DNA from: Alcaligenaceae bacterium
GTDB lineage: Bacteria; Pseudomonadota; Gammaproteobacteria; Burkholderiales; Burkholderiaceae_B
Direction of reading: 5' to 3'
NCBI GenBank assembly: GCA_030538235.1
Contig: JAUNUJ010000001.1
Span: 1 to 45,119, forward strand
DNA: 45,119 bases
The position numbers and the translations under genes were made by a program. A model generated the notes under the pieces. The model was not told the DNA's origin, searched no databases, and saw only the letters and a list, made by a program, of their open reading frames with translations. Shown one piece after another: positions 25,889-35,402 of this stretch. Numbering within the stretch: the first letter of the stretch is position 1; each line of letters starts with the position of its first letter.

Positions 25889-28201
25889 ATGATTTCCCAA
25901 GAACTCGAAGTGACGATTCACCTTGCCTTTGTCTCGGCTCGTTCTCGACGTCATGAGTTCGTGACGGTCGAGCACTTGTTATTAGCTTTGTTGGACAACA
26001 ACGAAGCCGCAGAGGCCTTGCAAGCTTGCCACGCTAACATTCCCTTATTACAAAAGCAATTAGCCGCTTTCATCGAAGACAATACACCGTTACTCAATGA
26101 CGATGATCACGGTGATGCACAACCAACCCTAGGTTTTCAGCGAGTGATTCAACGCGCGGTTATGCACGTTAATGCCACACACGGTTCGGCGGGTGGTGAT
26201 AAGTCCCAGCGTCTGGTGACCGGCGCTCATATTTTGGTGTCCTTATTCTCAGAAAAAGACGCTCATGCGGTTTATTTTTTGCAGGAACAAGAGATTAATC
26301 GTATTGATATTATCGAATTTCTCTCGCATGGCATTAGCAAAGAAAAACCAAGCAAAGAGCCGGAAAGCACCGGCAATCCAAACCAAACAGTTGAAACGGT
26401 AGAAGAAGAACAAAACACACCGCTACAGCAGTGGGCCGTCGACCTAAACGAATTAGCTGAGGACGATAAACTCGATCCTGTCGTCGGTCGTGAGGCGGAA
26501 TTGGATCGCGTGGTGCAGGTGTTATGCCGTCGCCGTAAAAACAATCCGTTATTGGTCGGTGAGGCCGGTGTGGGCAAGACAGCCATTGCCGAAGGTCTGG
26601 CCCAACGCATTGTTAGTGGTAAAGTCCCTGAGATATTAAAAAGTGCCAGAGTTTATTCTCTAGATATGGGCTCTCTTTTAGCGGGAACCAAGTATCGCGG
26701 TGATTTTGAGCAGCGTATCAAGTCTTTACTTAAGCAATTAGAGTCTATTGATAATTCAGTGCTCTTTATTGATGAGATTCACACTATGATCGGCGCGGGT
26801 TCTACCTCAGGTAGCACCATGGATGCGAGTAATTTATTAAAACCGGCTTTATCTTCTGGTAAGTTGCGCTGTATGGGTGCAACCACTTACAAGGAGTATC
26901 GCGGTATTTTTGAAAAAGATCATGCGTTATCGCGTCGCTTCCAAAAGGTTGATGTGGTTGAGCCGACGGTCGAAGAAACAGTTGAGATTCTCAAGGGGCT
27001 CAAATCCCGCTTTGAGGAGTATCACGAGATTCGTTATACTCAGGCCGCTATTGAGGCCGCCGTTGAGTTGTCGGTGCGATATCTTAGTGATCGTTTCTTA
27101 CCTGACAAGGCCATTGATGTACTTGATGAGGCCGGTGCGGCCCAGCGCTTATTGCCTAAGTCACGTCAGAAGAAGTTATTAGGTAAGCCCGAGGTTGAGC
27201 ATACTATCGCCAAAATGGCCCGTATACCGGTGGCAGCAGTCTCCAGTGATGAGCGTAGCAAGTTGCAGAGTCTGGAGTCAGAATTAAAGTCTACTATTTT
27301 CGGTCAGGACGAGGCGATTATTGCTCTTGTATCGGCCATGAAAATGGCTCACTCCGGACTGGGTAGAGAGGATAAGCCGATTGGTTCATTCTTGTTTAGT
27401 GGTCCTACCGGTGTCGGTAAAACCGAGGTCTCCAAGCAATTAGCTGCGAGTCTTGGCATTGAGCTGATCCGCTTTGATATGTCTGAGTATATGGAAGCTC
27501 ATGCGGTCTCTCGCTTGATTGGTGCGCCGCCGGGTTACGTCGGCTATGATGATGGCGGTTTATTGACCGAACAGATTAATAAGCATCCACATAGTGTGCT
27601 TTTACTTGATGAGATTGAAAAAGCACATCCCGCTATTTACAACATACTCTTGCAGGTGATGGATCACGGTACCTTGACTGACACCAATGGCCGCAAAGCC
27701 GATTTCCGCAATGTGGTCATCATTATGACGACAAATGCCGGTGCTCAGGGCTTGAGTAAGACCAGCATTGGTTTTACTCAAAGTAATCAGCAAGGCGACG
27801 AGATGGTCGAAATTAACCGTATCTTTACACCGGAGTTCCGTAACCGTCTAGATGCGATTATCTCCTTTGCGCCACTGGATAGAGATATTATCTTGCGGGT
27901 GGTTGATAAGTTCTTAATCGAGCTAGAGCAGCAGCTTCTGCAAAAAGAAGTTGAGGTGGTGTTCAGTGACAAGCTTCGAGCCTATCTAGCTGAGCATGGT
28001 TTTGATCCGCATATGGGCGCACGTCCGATGCATCGCCTGATCCAAGATAAAATTCGTCGCGCCTTGGCAGATGAGTTACTCTTTGGTCATCTGGAAAATG
28101 GCGGTTATGTGAGCGTAGATATTGATGATCAGGATAAAGTCGCTCTTGATTTCAATGAACCAAAACCTAAAAAGAAAAAAAAGGCCGAGGCAGTTAACTA
28201 A
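25889..28201 (+). CDS. clpA: ATP-dependent Clp protease ATP-binding subunit ClpA
   Basis: 770 residues from ATG 25889, with AGAGG upstream. It has a Clp N-domain (1-145), a variable linker with acidic EEEQ stretch, and two AAA+ modules with Walker [10 protein letters not shown] at about 224-232 and GPTGVGKTE at about 505-513. The second module is followed by [13 protein letters not shown] and an arginine-finger region. It lacks the ClpB middle coiled coil, so it is ClpA, which unfolds substrates for ClpP. The Lys-rich tail [13 protein letters not shown] is unusual in detail but not in kind. Confidence 0.95.
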   Translation: MISQELEVTIHLAFVSARSRRHEFVTVEHLLLALLDNNEAAEALQACHANIPLLQKQLAAFIEDNTPLLNDDDHGDAQPTLGFQRVIQRAVMHVNATHGSAGGDKSQRLVTGAHILVSLFSEKDAHAVYFLQEQEINRIDIIEFLSHGISKEKPSKEPESTGNPNQTVETVEEEQNTPLQQWAVDLNELAEDDKLDPVVGREAELDRVVQVLCRRRKNNPLLVGEAGVGKTAIAEGLAQRIVSGKVPEILKSARVYSLDMGSLLAGTKYRGDFEQRIKSLLKQLESIDNSVLFIDEIHTMIGAGSTSGSTMDASNLLKPALSSGKLRCMGATTYKEYRGIFEKDHALSRRFQKVDVVEPTVEETVEILKGLKSRFEEYHEIRYTQAAIEAAVELSVRYLSDRFLPDKAIDVLDEAGAAQRLLPKSRQKKLLGKPEVEHTIAKMARIPVAAVSSDERSKLQSLESELKSTIFGQDEAIIALVSAMKMAHSGLGREDKPIGSFLFSGPTGVGKTEVSKQLAASLGIELIRFDMSEYMEAHAVSRLIGAPPGYVGYDDGGLLTEQINKHPHSVLLLDEIEKAHPAIYNILLQVMDHGTLTDTNGRKADFRNVVIIMTTNAGAQGLSKTSIGFTQSNQQGDEMVEINRIFTPEFRNRLDAIISFAPLDRDIILRVVDKFLIELEQQLLQKEVEVVFSDKLRAYLAEHGFDPHMGARPMHRLIQDKIRRALADELLFGHLENGGYVSVDIDDQDKVALDFNEPKPKKKKKAEAVN

Positions 28202-28218
28202 ATCTAATCCCAATCAAG

Positions 28219-28256
28219 CCTAGCTAAACGCTTTAAAGCATTTAGCTAGGTTTTTT
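28219..28256 (+). terminator. Intrinsic terminator after clpA
   Basis: CCTAGCTAAA (28219-28228) and TTTAGCTAGG (28241-28250) are perfect 10-bp arms; GCTTTAAAGC inside can form a second stem. Six T residues follow. It begins 18 bp after the clpA stop. Confidence 0.88.
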
Positions 28257-28292
28257 GTTTTGAGGCCTTTATACCTATAAAGCGACAAATTT

Positions 28293-28321
28293 TTGTACAA
28301 TTTCTGTATGTTGTTTTTAAT
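28293..28321 (+). promoter_or_regulatory. Probable promoter of the binding-protein gene
   Basis: TTGTAC and TTTAAT are separated by 17 bases and lie 24 bp before the start codon, downstream of the clpA terminator. Confidence 0.45.
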
Positions 28322-28344
28322 TAATTAATCTTAAACTTATAACA

Positions 28345-29490
28345 ATGAAAAAACTTTTCCTTAGTACTTTATTGGCCGTCGCTTTGCCTGGTGCGGCGCT
28401 TGCAGATGTTGTGGTTGGCGTGACAGTGTCCAGCACCGGTCCTGCGGCAGCTATTGGTATTCAATCACAAAATGCGATTAATTTGTGGCCCAAAACCTTA
28501 GGTGGTGAGTCAGCTCGATACATTGTCCTTGATGATGCAACCGATGTTAGCAAGGCCGTGCGCAATGTTCGTAAACTGACCTCAGAGGATAAGATCGATT
28601 TATTAGTAGGTCCAAATATCACGGCGAGTGCTTTGGCAATTCTTGATGTCCTGAAAGAAACCAAGACACCGATGATTTCTTTAGTCGGTTCGGGTAGTGT
28701 GGTACAGCCGGTTGGTGAGGGCGGTCGTGAGTGGGCTTATAAAATGTCTCAAAATGACAATCTAATGGCTCAGGCGGTGGTTGAAGATATGCTTAAGCGT
28801 GGCTATAAAACGGTCGGATTTATCGGTTTTGCCGATGCGTATGGCGATAGTTGGTGGCGTGAGTTTTCCGAAGCTGCGGATTCAAAGCTTGAGATCGTTG
28901 CTCGCGAATCCTATCAGCGTACGGACAATAGCACCATGGGACAGGTTCTTAAGTTGATTAGTGCTAATCCCGATGCGATTCTGATTGCCGGCTCAGGGAC
29001 TCCGACTGTGTTACCTCAAAAGACACTGAAAGAGCGGGGTTTTGAGGGTCAGATTTATCAAACTCACGGTATCGCGACCCCTGAGTTTTTACAAGTTGGC
29101 GGTGCAGTCGTCGAAGGCACCTTGTTTCCGACCGGTCCGAGTGTGGTTGCTCGAACCCTTCCCGAAGATCATCCGGCCAAACAAATGGCCTTGGAGTTTG
29201 CCGAAACTTATGAGGCAAGCTATGGTGAAGGCACTGCGACTCAATTCTCCAGTGATGCTTGGGGTGCTTGGGTTTTAGCTGATTCAGCAGTAGAGCGTAC
29301 CTTAGCCGAGGGACATAAACCGGGTACGGTAGAATTCCGCGAGGCCCTTCGTGTGCAGTTAGAGAGTACTAAGGATTTAATCGTACCTACCGGCGTGTTA
29401 AACGTCACGCCGCAGGACCACCAAGGCTTTGATGAGCGTGCGGCGATTATGGGCGAGGTCAAAGATGGCAAGTTCGTGTTTGCTGAGTAG
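28345..29490 (+). CDS. Branched-chain amino acid-type ABC transporter substrate-binding protein
   Basis: 381 residues from ATG 28345. The first 20 residues (MKKLFLSTLLAVALPGAALA) are a signal peptide with cleavage after ALA. The mature protein is a type I periplasmic binding protein (Peripla_BP_6, LivJ-like), with VGVTVSSTGPAAAIG at the start, LLVGPNITASALAILD, KTVGFIGFADAYGDSW and QIYQTHGIATPEFLQVGG. The ligand may be a branched-chain amino acid or an aromatic or organic acid. No permease or ATPase gene adjoins it, so it is an orphan receptor sharing a transporter elsewhere. Confidence 0.88.
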   Translation: MKKLFLSTLLAVALPGAALADVVVGVTVSSTGPAAAIGIQSQNAINLWPKTLGGESARYIVLDDATDVSKAVRNVRKLTSEDKIDLLVGPNITASALAILDVLKETKTPMISLVGSGSVVQPVGEGGREWAYKMSQNDNLMAQAVVEDMLKRGYKTVGFIGFADAYGDSWWREFSEAADSKLEIVARESYQRTDNSTMGQVLKLISANPDAILIAGSGTPTVLPQKTLKERGFEGQIYQTHGIATPEFLQVGGAVVEGTLFPTGPSVVARTLPEDHPAKQMALEFAETYEASYGEGTATQFSSDAWGAWVLADSAVERTLAEGHKPGTVEFREALRVQLESTKDLIVPTGVLNVTPQDHQGFDERAAIMGEVKDGKFVFAE

Positions 29491-29553
29491 TTATACCTCA
29501 GTCTAGCGTTTAATTTGTCTTAATCCCGCAGCCGATAAAAGATACACGTCGTG

Positions 29554-30732
29554 CTAGTTTTTAGAGGTAGGAGCAGAGCCTGTTCCTGCCTCTATTTTTG
29601 CTTTTGCAGCGCGCAAAGTAATTTCGGCGATTTCTGACTCCACCCCAATACGCACCGGCAAACCACCCCAGAGTCCCGCCCCGCGATTTAAGTAGAGATA
29701 CATATCATCAATCGCGTAGAGACCCTTTAAAAAGCCCTTATTAGCCAATTTAGTCAGTAGGTTGATGCCGATAATTTGACCCCCATGAGTATGGCCTGAT
29801 AATTGTAGGCTGACCCCTTTGTTAGCATGCTTTTGGGTATCGATAGGGCGATGACTCATCAGAATAATCATATCGTCTTCCTGAGTATCTGCTAGGGCCT
29901 TATCAATATCAGGCAGCTCTTTTCCATAGCGAGCAGCTACCGGATCAGTGACTGCGGCTAGGACGATTTGTTCTGTACCACGGACGATTCGAATATTTTC
30001 GTTATGCAATACCGGTAGATCGATGCTTTTAAAGGCGCTAAGCCAGTCGGTGAGGCCGGAATAATACTCATGATTACCTAATGAAGCCCACACGCCATCC
30101 GGCGCTCTAAGGAGCTTAAAAGAACGAATATCACGATGACGATGTTCGGGAGAGCCATCAATTAAGTCACCGGTCATCACAATCAGATCCGGATTTAAAA
30201 AGCTTGATGCCCTGAGGACTTCCTCAAGCCAGGATTCGGGCAATAAGCGACTGGTGTGTAAATCGCTCAGATGAACAATACGATAACCGTCAAAAGCTGG
30301 TGGGAGTTTATCGAATTCTAATTCTATGTGAGTTACTGTCGGAAAACTCACGGCCCGCCAAACACCGACGGCGCAGATAAAGGTAGAAAACATCAGCATA
30401 AAACTGCTGTTTAGCGGTGATAGAACAGCGCGTCTGAGACCTTCACCTTTGTTGAAGGTATAGCTCAAAGCCAGTAGTATGTCGCGTAGGATCAATGAGC
30501 AAGCGAGCAGCATCATGGAGGCAAAAGCCCAACCCATGCTCATTACCACCCAACCTGGCAGTTCCGGTGCGGCCATGCCACCGACTAAAAATCTTTGTAT
30601 GAAATGAACCTGTGTAGCCAGTAAAGCAATACCTGCGTAGCTGAGCTTAAACCACCAGCGCAACGGTAGCGGGCGTATCAAACGAATAAAAATATAAATA
30701 AAAATGAGTAAACCAACAAGATGGATCAACAA
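29554..30732 (-). CDS. Membrane-anchored metallophosphoesterase (YkuE-like)
   Basis: 392 residues from ATG 30732. The N-terminal ~140 residues hold about four hydrophobic helices. The calcineurin-like domain then shows every metal-binding block: LSDLHTS, TGDLIDG, LGNHEYY, LMSHRP and LSGHTHGGQ. Related proteins include YkuE and the LpxG/LpxI-type phosphoesterases; the substrate is unknown and could be a phospholipid or lipid A precursor. It is the last gene of a six-gene minus-strand series, 30 bp after nth. Confidence 0.85.
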   Translation of the reverse strand: MLIHLVGLLIFIYIFIRLIRPLPLRWWFKLSYAGIALLATQVHFIQRFLVGGMAAPELPGWVVMSMGWAFASMMLLACSLILRDILLALSYTFNKGEGLRRAVLSPLNSSFMLMFSTFICAVGVWRAVSFPTVTHIELEFDKLPPAFDGYRIVHLSDLHTSRLLPESWLEEVLRASSFLNPDLIVMTGDLIDGSPEHRHRDIRSFKLLRAPDGVWASLGNHEYYSGLTDWLSAFKSIDLPVLHNENIRIVRGTEQIVLAAVTDPVAARYGKELPDIDKALADTQEDDMIILMSHRPIDTQKHANKGVSLQLSGHTHGGQIIGINLLTKLANKGFLKGLYAIDDMYLYLNRGAGLWGGLPVRIGVESEIAEITLRAAKAKIEAGTGSAPTSKN

Positions 30733-30762
30733 GTTAGCTCCTTTTGACAGTAATGCTTAATT

Positions 30763-31446
30763 TTAAGTGATTCGTTTAATGACTTTTTTGTTGCTGCTTT
30801 TCTTGGCACCGGGGCTTGGCTCCTTTGCTTTAAATTCGCAAAGATCACTAATCCCGCATTGCCAGCATTTTGGCGAGCGAGCAGTGCAGATATAGCGTCC
30901 GTGCAATATTAACCAATGATGCGCATCAAGTAAAAACTCTTTGGGTACAAGACGTAAAAGTCTTTGTTCTACTTCTAGGACGTTTTTGCCTTTGGCAATT
31001 GCGGTGCGGTTGGATACGCGGAAAATATGTGTGTCGACGGCCATCGCAATTTCACCAAAAGCCGTATTTAGAACGACATTGGCGGTTTTGCGGCCGACCC
31101 CCGGCAAGGATTCCAGTGCGGCTCGATTATTGGGAACTTCGCCATGATATTGCTCGACTAGTATACTCGCAGTGGCCAATGCGTTTTTAGCTTTGGTTTT
31201 ATAAAGACCGATACTTTTAATGGCATCGGTAAAACGCTCTAAACCCAAATCGAGTAAGTCTTGGGGTGTCTTAACTGTACTGAAAACAGGACCCATGGCT
31301 TTGTTTACCGATACATCGGTGGCCTGAGCAGACAAGAGCACAGCGATGAGTAATTGAAAATTATTACTGAATTCTAATTCTGTGGTTGGTTTAGGATTAG
31401 CCGTACGGAAACGCTCAAAAATTTCTTGACGTTTTAGTTTATTCAT
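30763..31446 (-). CDS. nth: Endonuclease III
   Basis: 227 residues from ATG 31446; the frame is open further upstream but lies inside rnfB, and [13 protein letters not shown] is the family start. The helix-hairpin-helix [13 protein letters not shown] carries catalytic K120, and VDTHIFR carries D138, the same numbers as in E. coli. The C-terminal C-x6-C-x2-C-x5-C 4Fe-4S motif ([17 protein letters not shown]) is complete. It removes oxidised pyrimidines and nicks the abasic site. The start overlaps the end of rnfB by 8 bp, echoing the E. coli rsx-nth operon. Confidence 0.96.
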   Translation of the reverse strand: MNKLKRQEIFERFRTANPKPTTELEFSNNFQLLIAVLLSAQATDVSVNKAMGPVFSTVKTPQDLLDLGLERFTDAIKSIGLYKTKAKNALATASILVEQYHGEVPNNRAALESLPGVGRKTANVVLNTAFGEIAMAVDTHIFRVSNRTAIAKGKNVLEVEQRLLRLVPKEFLLDAHHWLILHGRYICTARSPKCWQCGISDLCEFKAKEPSPGAKKSSNKKVIKRIT

Positions 31447-32107
31447 TGTTTTTTTCAGTTGCTGGTGCTGCAGATTGCCGTCGCGCTCGGGCTTTGGCAA
31501 GAGCAGCGGCAATGGCTTGTTGCTTTGAGTCTATGGCCTCTACAGTGCCGCTTTGTTGAGTGTTGATTGGTTTTTTATTTAAAGCGCGTTCGGCAGCAGT
31601 CGCTAAACGCTGTAATTCTGCTGTTTTTTGTTTTTGCAAGCGTGCTTCACGTTTTTGGTAGTTATTCCAGGCTTTGTCGGCATCCTCGTCGCTCCATTGA
31701 CGATTAGCCGAAATCATCTCTATACAATCCACCGGACAGGGGGCGACACACAGCTCACAGCCGGTACAGAGATCAGCGATGATAGTGTGCATATATTTAT
31801 TAGCACCTACGATAGCGTCTACCGGACAAGCTTGTATGCATAGGGTACAGCCAATGCAATGACGCTCTTCGATGACAGCGACTTGCAATGGGGTATGCTC
31901 ACCGCATTCCTCTGTATTAAGCGGTAGAAGAGGGCGCTTAAGAAGGGCGGCAAGTGTTGCGATACCTTTATCCCCCCCGGGCGGACAGCGGTTAATCAGT
32001 TCACCTTCTGCTATGGCTGTAGCATAGGGAAGGCATCCATCATAACCGCATTTAGTGCACTGCGTTTGGGGTAAAACAGAATGAATTTGTTTAACTAATG
32101 GATTCAT
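31439..32107 (-). CDS. rsxB: RnfB/RsxB-like iron-sulfur protein, soluble form
   Basis: 222 residues from ATG 32107. The first 45 residues hold the four-Cys cluster of RnfB (C17, C20, C25, C41; CTKCGYDGC...RCPPGG). Two 4Fe-4S ferredoxin motifs follow: [14 protein letters not shown] and [14 protein letters not shown]. The N-terminal membrane helix of the classical Rnf/Rsx subunit is missing. The Ala/Lys-rich tail is probably disordered. No other rnf/rsx gene is nearby, so it probably serves as a stand-alone electron carrier. It is translationally coupled to nth and lies 19 bp after phaZ. Confidence 0.85.
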   Translation of the reverse strand: MNPLVKQIHSVLPQTQCTKCGYDGCLPYATAIAEGELINRCPPGGDKGIATLAALLKRPLLPLNTEECGEHTPLQVAVIEERHCIGCTLCIQACPVDAIVGANKYMHTIIADLCTGCELCVAPCPVDCIEMISANRQWSDEDADKAWNNYQKREARLQKQKTAELQRLATAAERALNKKPINTQQSGTVEAIDSKQQAIAAALAKARARRQSAAPATEKNNE

Positions 32108-32126
32108 TGTTTCGTAAACGCAGGCC

Positions 32127-34052
32127 TTAATTTCCGCTGGTTTTGCGAACGGATCTTTTGGTCGGTGCCTTGCTTGCTGCCTTGGAGACTGCTGGAGCTT
32201 TTGCAGCTTGCTTAGAGCCCTCGATTTCTAGGCCTTCGATGCTGGCTTGCTTAGCAGATTCATGAGCTTTTACTTCAGCAGCGGCTTTTTCTGTGGCTTC
32301 GGCGTGAGCTTTAGCCTCAGACTCGGCTTTTTTAGCGGCTTCGACGGCAGCCTTTTCTTGGGCGGCTTTTTCTTGAGCTGCTGTTTCGGCTTCTAAGCGA
32401 GCTTTTTCTGCTGCCTCGGCGCGAGTTTTGGCCTCGGCCTCAGCTTTTTTGGCAGCTTCAGCAGCGGCTTTGGCTTCCTGTTCAGCCATTTTCTTGGCTG
32501 CGGCCGCAGCTTTTTCTTGAGCGACTCTTTCGGCCTCTAGGCGGGCTTTTTCTTCGGCCTCTGCACGTGCTTTGGCCTCGGCCTCAGCCTTTTTAGCAGC
32601 TTCTAATAACTTAGCTTCAACTTCGGCTGCTTCTAGCGCTTCTTGTTTTGCTTTTTCGAGAGCGTCTTCGCGAGCCTTGATTTTAGCTTTTTCTGCTTCT
32701 TTGGCTGCTTTGGCCTCGTCACGCGCTTTTTTGCGGGATTCGGCGCGAGCTTTGGCTTCATTTTCTCTGCGGATAGCTTGTTCTACTTCGGCTCTGAGGC
32801 GAGCAAGTAATTGCTCCTCCTCATCAAGCTGGGCCTCTTGAATAAAGTCTGCCACCACAGGGAAGACATTTTCACGCCAACGACGACCGGAGAAAATACC
32901 GTAGTGACCACTACCCTCGGCAATAAATGCTTTTTTCTTATTTTCAGGGATGTTTGGTGTCATCTCGAGCGCAGCGCTCGTCTGACCGACACCGGTAATA
33001 TCATCTAACTCGCCTTCGACTGTGAGGAGAGCGGTTGAGTCAATGGTACTCGGATCAATTAAGTGACTACCCACATACCAAGTGCCATTAGGCAGGCCAT
33101 GATCTTGGAAGACCACTTTAACGGTTTGTAAGTAGAACTCGGCAGGTAAATCACAGACTGCATTGTACTCATCATAGAAGGTACGATGCTTTTCAGCTTC
33201 CGGTTCATTGCCACGCATCAGATCGAGGTAGTACTCGTGATGCGACTTCATGTGCGAACGAGGGTTCATGGCAATAAAGCCCATCAATTGCATAAAGCCT
33301 GGATAAACTAAACGACCGGCACCCGGATAACGGGTCGGTACGCGTTGAATCATTTGTGTTTCGAACCAAGCTAATGAATGGCGGTCAGCGAGGTTATTGA
33401 CTACTGTCGGTGATTGTCTGGTATCAATAGGGCCACCCATATGGATCATACTCAGTGGCACTAGCGGGTCCTTTTGTTCGGACATCAATGAAACGGCACC
33501 CATAACAGGAACAGCCGGCTGACAGACAGCCATCACGTGAACCCGTTTATTTAAAGCGTGTAAAAACGAAATGATGTAGTAAACATACTCGTCAAGGTCA
33601 AAAGCGCCTTGGTTGACGGGCACAGTACGAGCGTCAAGCCAATCAGTAATATAGACATCAAAATCCGTCAGCATGCGTCTGACCGTATCACGTAAAAGGG
33701 TAGCGTGATGGCCGGAATAGGGCGCAACAATTAAGACGGTTGGATCACCATTTGGATCCTTGGATGCACTTCGTTTGAAGTGTACTAGGTTACAGAAAGG
33801 CTTATTGACGACGGTTTCTATGGTTACTTTGGCCATTTCGCCATTAATCTCAACCTCATCAATACGCCATTGCGGTTTTTCGTATTCTTTGCCGAGACGA
33901 TTGAATAAATCAAAACGCGCAGCAAATTTACGAGAACCGGGTAAATAAGAATAAGGACTAAAAGGGTTTGTAAATGTTTCTGCCACCAAGGATGATGTGT
34001 AGCTCAGCGGCGACAACATCAGGCGGTTCATTTCGTGCAAGTTATATAACAT
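32127..34052 (-). CDS. phaZ: Intracellular polyhydroxyalkanoate depolymerase with TolA-like C-terminal extension
   Basis: 641 residues from ATG 34052. Residues 1-405 match the intracellular PHB depolymerases of Burkholderiales: [16 protein letters not shown] start, catalytic C177 (VMAVCQPA), likely D350 ([10 protein letters not shown]) and H383 ([10 protein letters not shown]). The enzyme hydrolyses stored PHB on granules. The family normally ends near 410-420; here about 230 more residues follow, an Ala/Glu/Lys heptad-like coiled coil with repeats such as [20 protein letters not shown], and a basic tail rich in [17 protein letters not shown]. It lies 75 bp after fpr and 19 bp before rnfB, inside a redox gene series. 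Confidence 0.92.
   Translation of the reverse strand: MLYNLHEMNRLMLSPLSYTSSLVAETFTNPFSPYSYLPGSRKFAARFDLFNRLGKEYEKPQWRIDEVEINGEMAKVTIETVVNKPFCNLVHFKRSASKDPNGDPTVLIVAPYSGHHATLLRDTVRRMLTDFDVYITDWLDARTVPVNQGAFDLDEYVYYIISFLHALNKRVHVMAVCQPAVPVMGAVSLMSEQKDPLVPLSMIHMGGPIDTRQSPTVVNNLADRHSLAWFETQMIQRVPTRYPGAGRLVYPGFMQLMGFIAMNPRSHMKSHHEYYLDLMRGNEPEAEKHRTFYDEYNAVCDLPAEFYLQTVKVVFQDHGLPNGTWYVGSHLIDPSTIDSTALLTVEGELDDITGVGQTSAALEMTPNIPENKKKAFIAEGSGHYGIFSGRRWRENVFPVVADFIQEAQLDEEEQLLARLRAEVEQAIRRENEAKARAESRKKARDEAKAAKEAEKAKIKAREDALEKAKQEALEAAEVEAKLLEAAKKAEAEAKARAEAEEKARLEAERVAQEKAAAAAKKMAEQEAKAAAEAAKKAEAEAKTRAEAAEKARLEAETAAQEKAAQEKAAVEAAKKAESEAKAHAEATEKAAAEVKAHESAKQASIEGLEIEGSKQAAKAPAVSKAASKAPTKRSVRKTSGN
32270..32760 (-). 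repeat. Degenerate repeat region encoding the Ala/Glu/Lys coiled coil of PhaZ
   Basis: Near-identical segments encode recurring [30 protein letters not shown] blocks, at least three times, with the third partly degenerate. Such repeats are prone to length change. Confidence 0.75.
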
Positions 34053-34127
34053 TTTTAATTATCTCCACCACTGCGATACATGTTTGACAAGCTCAACAGA
34101 GCAAATTAAAAGCGTGCCGGATAAAAT

Positions 34128-34922
34128 TTACCAGTACTTTTCAACAGCCAAATTACCCAGATTGCCACGTCGACCGGATTTAAATCCGCGCTCACCTAAT
34201 AATTGGCGAGCCTCAGTGGTCATGCCGGGGTTGCCACAAAGCATAAAGCGAGCTACTTCCGGATCCATGGGATGGCCGGCAAGCTCCGCTAATTCGCCAC
34301 TGACAATTAAATCAGTTAAGCGCTTTTGCGGGTAGTCTTTGTGAGCTTCGCGAGTAGAGATAGCTAAATAGACAAAACGCTCGCCGTAACGCTCTTTTAC
34401 ACTTTGTATCATGTCAGTATAAGCGAATTCTTCGATAAAGCGTGTGCCGTGGCACAAAATTACACGATCAAATTGTTGCCAAGTGCGCTCGTCATTTAGC
34501 ATCGGTAAAAAGGCGGATAGGCCTGTGCCGGTAGAGAGTAGCCATAAGTCACCACCCTGGGGGAATTGCTCAATGGTCAGGAAGCCGAACACCGATTTAT
34601 CAATATAAACAGCATCGCCGGCCTCGAGCTCATAGAGACTCGGACTGAACAGTCCGTCAGGTACTAATGTAGCGAAGAACTCCAGATGCTCATCATCTGG
34701 TTGATTTACCATGGAGAACGCGCGCCAAGTCATATCTGCCGCCGGCGGTGTTTTCTCGTCTTCGTCTAAACCGAGTGGCAAGCCCAAGCGGGCGTATTGT
34801 CCCGGTTTAAAGCTAAACGCCGGATCGCGGGTTGTTTTAATGGAAAAAAGCTTACCGGGTACCCAGACCTTTTTTTCAACTAGGGTCTGGACGGTATAGG
34901 GTAAATCTGACACTTCACTCAT
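34128..34922 (-). CDS. fpr: Ferredoxin--NADP+ reductase
   Basis: 264 residues from ATG 34922. The FAD domain has FKPGQYARLGLP and RAFSMVNQPDDEHLEFF (the RxYS-type flavin site with Phe in place of Tyr). The NADP domain has LSTGTGLSAFLPML, and the protein ends in EKYW, the bacterial subclass terminus. The enzyme exchanges electrons between NADPH and ferredoxin or flavodoxin and supports oxidative stress responses. It follows fdxA by 10 bp, so the pair is an operon with its likely redox partner. Confidence 0.93.
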   Translation of the reverse strand: MSEVSDLPYTVQTLVEKKVWVPGKLFSIKTTRDPAFSFKPGQYARLGLPLGLDEDEKTPPAADMTWRAFSMVNQPDDEHLEFFATLVPDGLFSPSLYELEAGDAVYIDKSVFGFLTIEQFPQGGDLWLLSTGTGLSAFLPMLNDERTWQQFDRVILCHGTRFIEEFAYTDMIQSVKERYGERFVYLAISTREAHKDYPQKRLTDLIVSGELAELAGHPMDPEVARFMLCGNPGMTTEARQLLGERGFKSGRRGNLGNLAVEKYW

Positions 34923-34932
34923 TGTTTAATAA

Positions 34933-35256
34933 TTATCTTTCTAAATATTGTAATTTGTCCTCGACGCCATTCCACTCTTCGGCATCCGGTAATGGATCAC
35001 CGGTGCGCGTGATAGGAGTAAATAACGGAGTCAATTCAGCGTTTAATTCGATAAAGTGAACCTGATCTTCAGGTACATCCTCTTCGGCAAAAATGGCATT
35101 AGCCGGGCATTCGGGAACACAGACCGCACAGTCAATGCACTCATCCGGGTCGATGACCAAAAAGTTTGGACCCTCTAAAAAACAGTCCACAGGACAGACG
35201 TCAACACAGTCGGTGTATTTACACTTAATACAGTTTTCAGTTACTACATGTGTCAT
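34933..35256 (-). CDS. fdxA: Ferredoxin FdxA (3Fe-4S/4Fe-4S, 7Fe type)
   Basis: 107 residues from ATG 35256; a longer frame to 35298 adds a hydrophobic stretch not seen in the family, and GGAG lies upstream of the chosen start. [18 protein letters not shown] and [16 protein letters not shown] hold the cluster ligands, and the C-terminal ~50 residues ([24 protein letters not shown]) are typical of FdxA. It is a small cytoplasmic electron carrier. It is the first gene of the fdxA-fpr-phaZ-rnfB-nth series. Confidence 0.94.
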   Translation of the reverse strand: MTHVVTENCIKCKYTDCVDVCPVDCFLEGPNFLVIDPDECIDCAVCVPECPANAIFAEEDVPEDQVHFIELNAELTPLFTPITRTGDPLPDAEEWNGVEDKLQYLER

Positions 35257-35402
35257 GATTAAGACAACTCCAAAGAAAATAGGGCCATAAAACCTCACCC
35301 TTTACACATACACGCTATTTTAACCAATCCTGGGCGCTCAAGTGTTGAAAACCCTTTACTATGGTAATGTATTGATTAATTGCGCTTTTTATCGGATAAA
35401 AA

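Noticed and set aside
32572-32841. Plus-strand Ser/Ala-rich open frame opposite the phaZ extension
   Set aside because: It is the complement of the Ala/Glu/Lys repeat, with no family resemblance or start signal.
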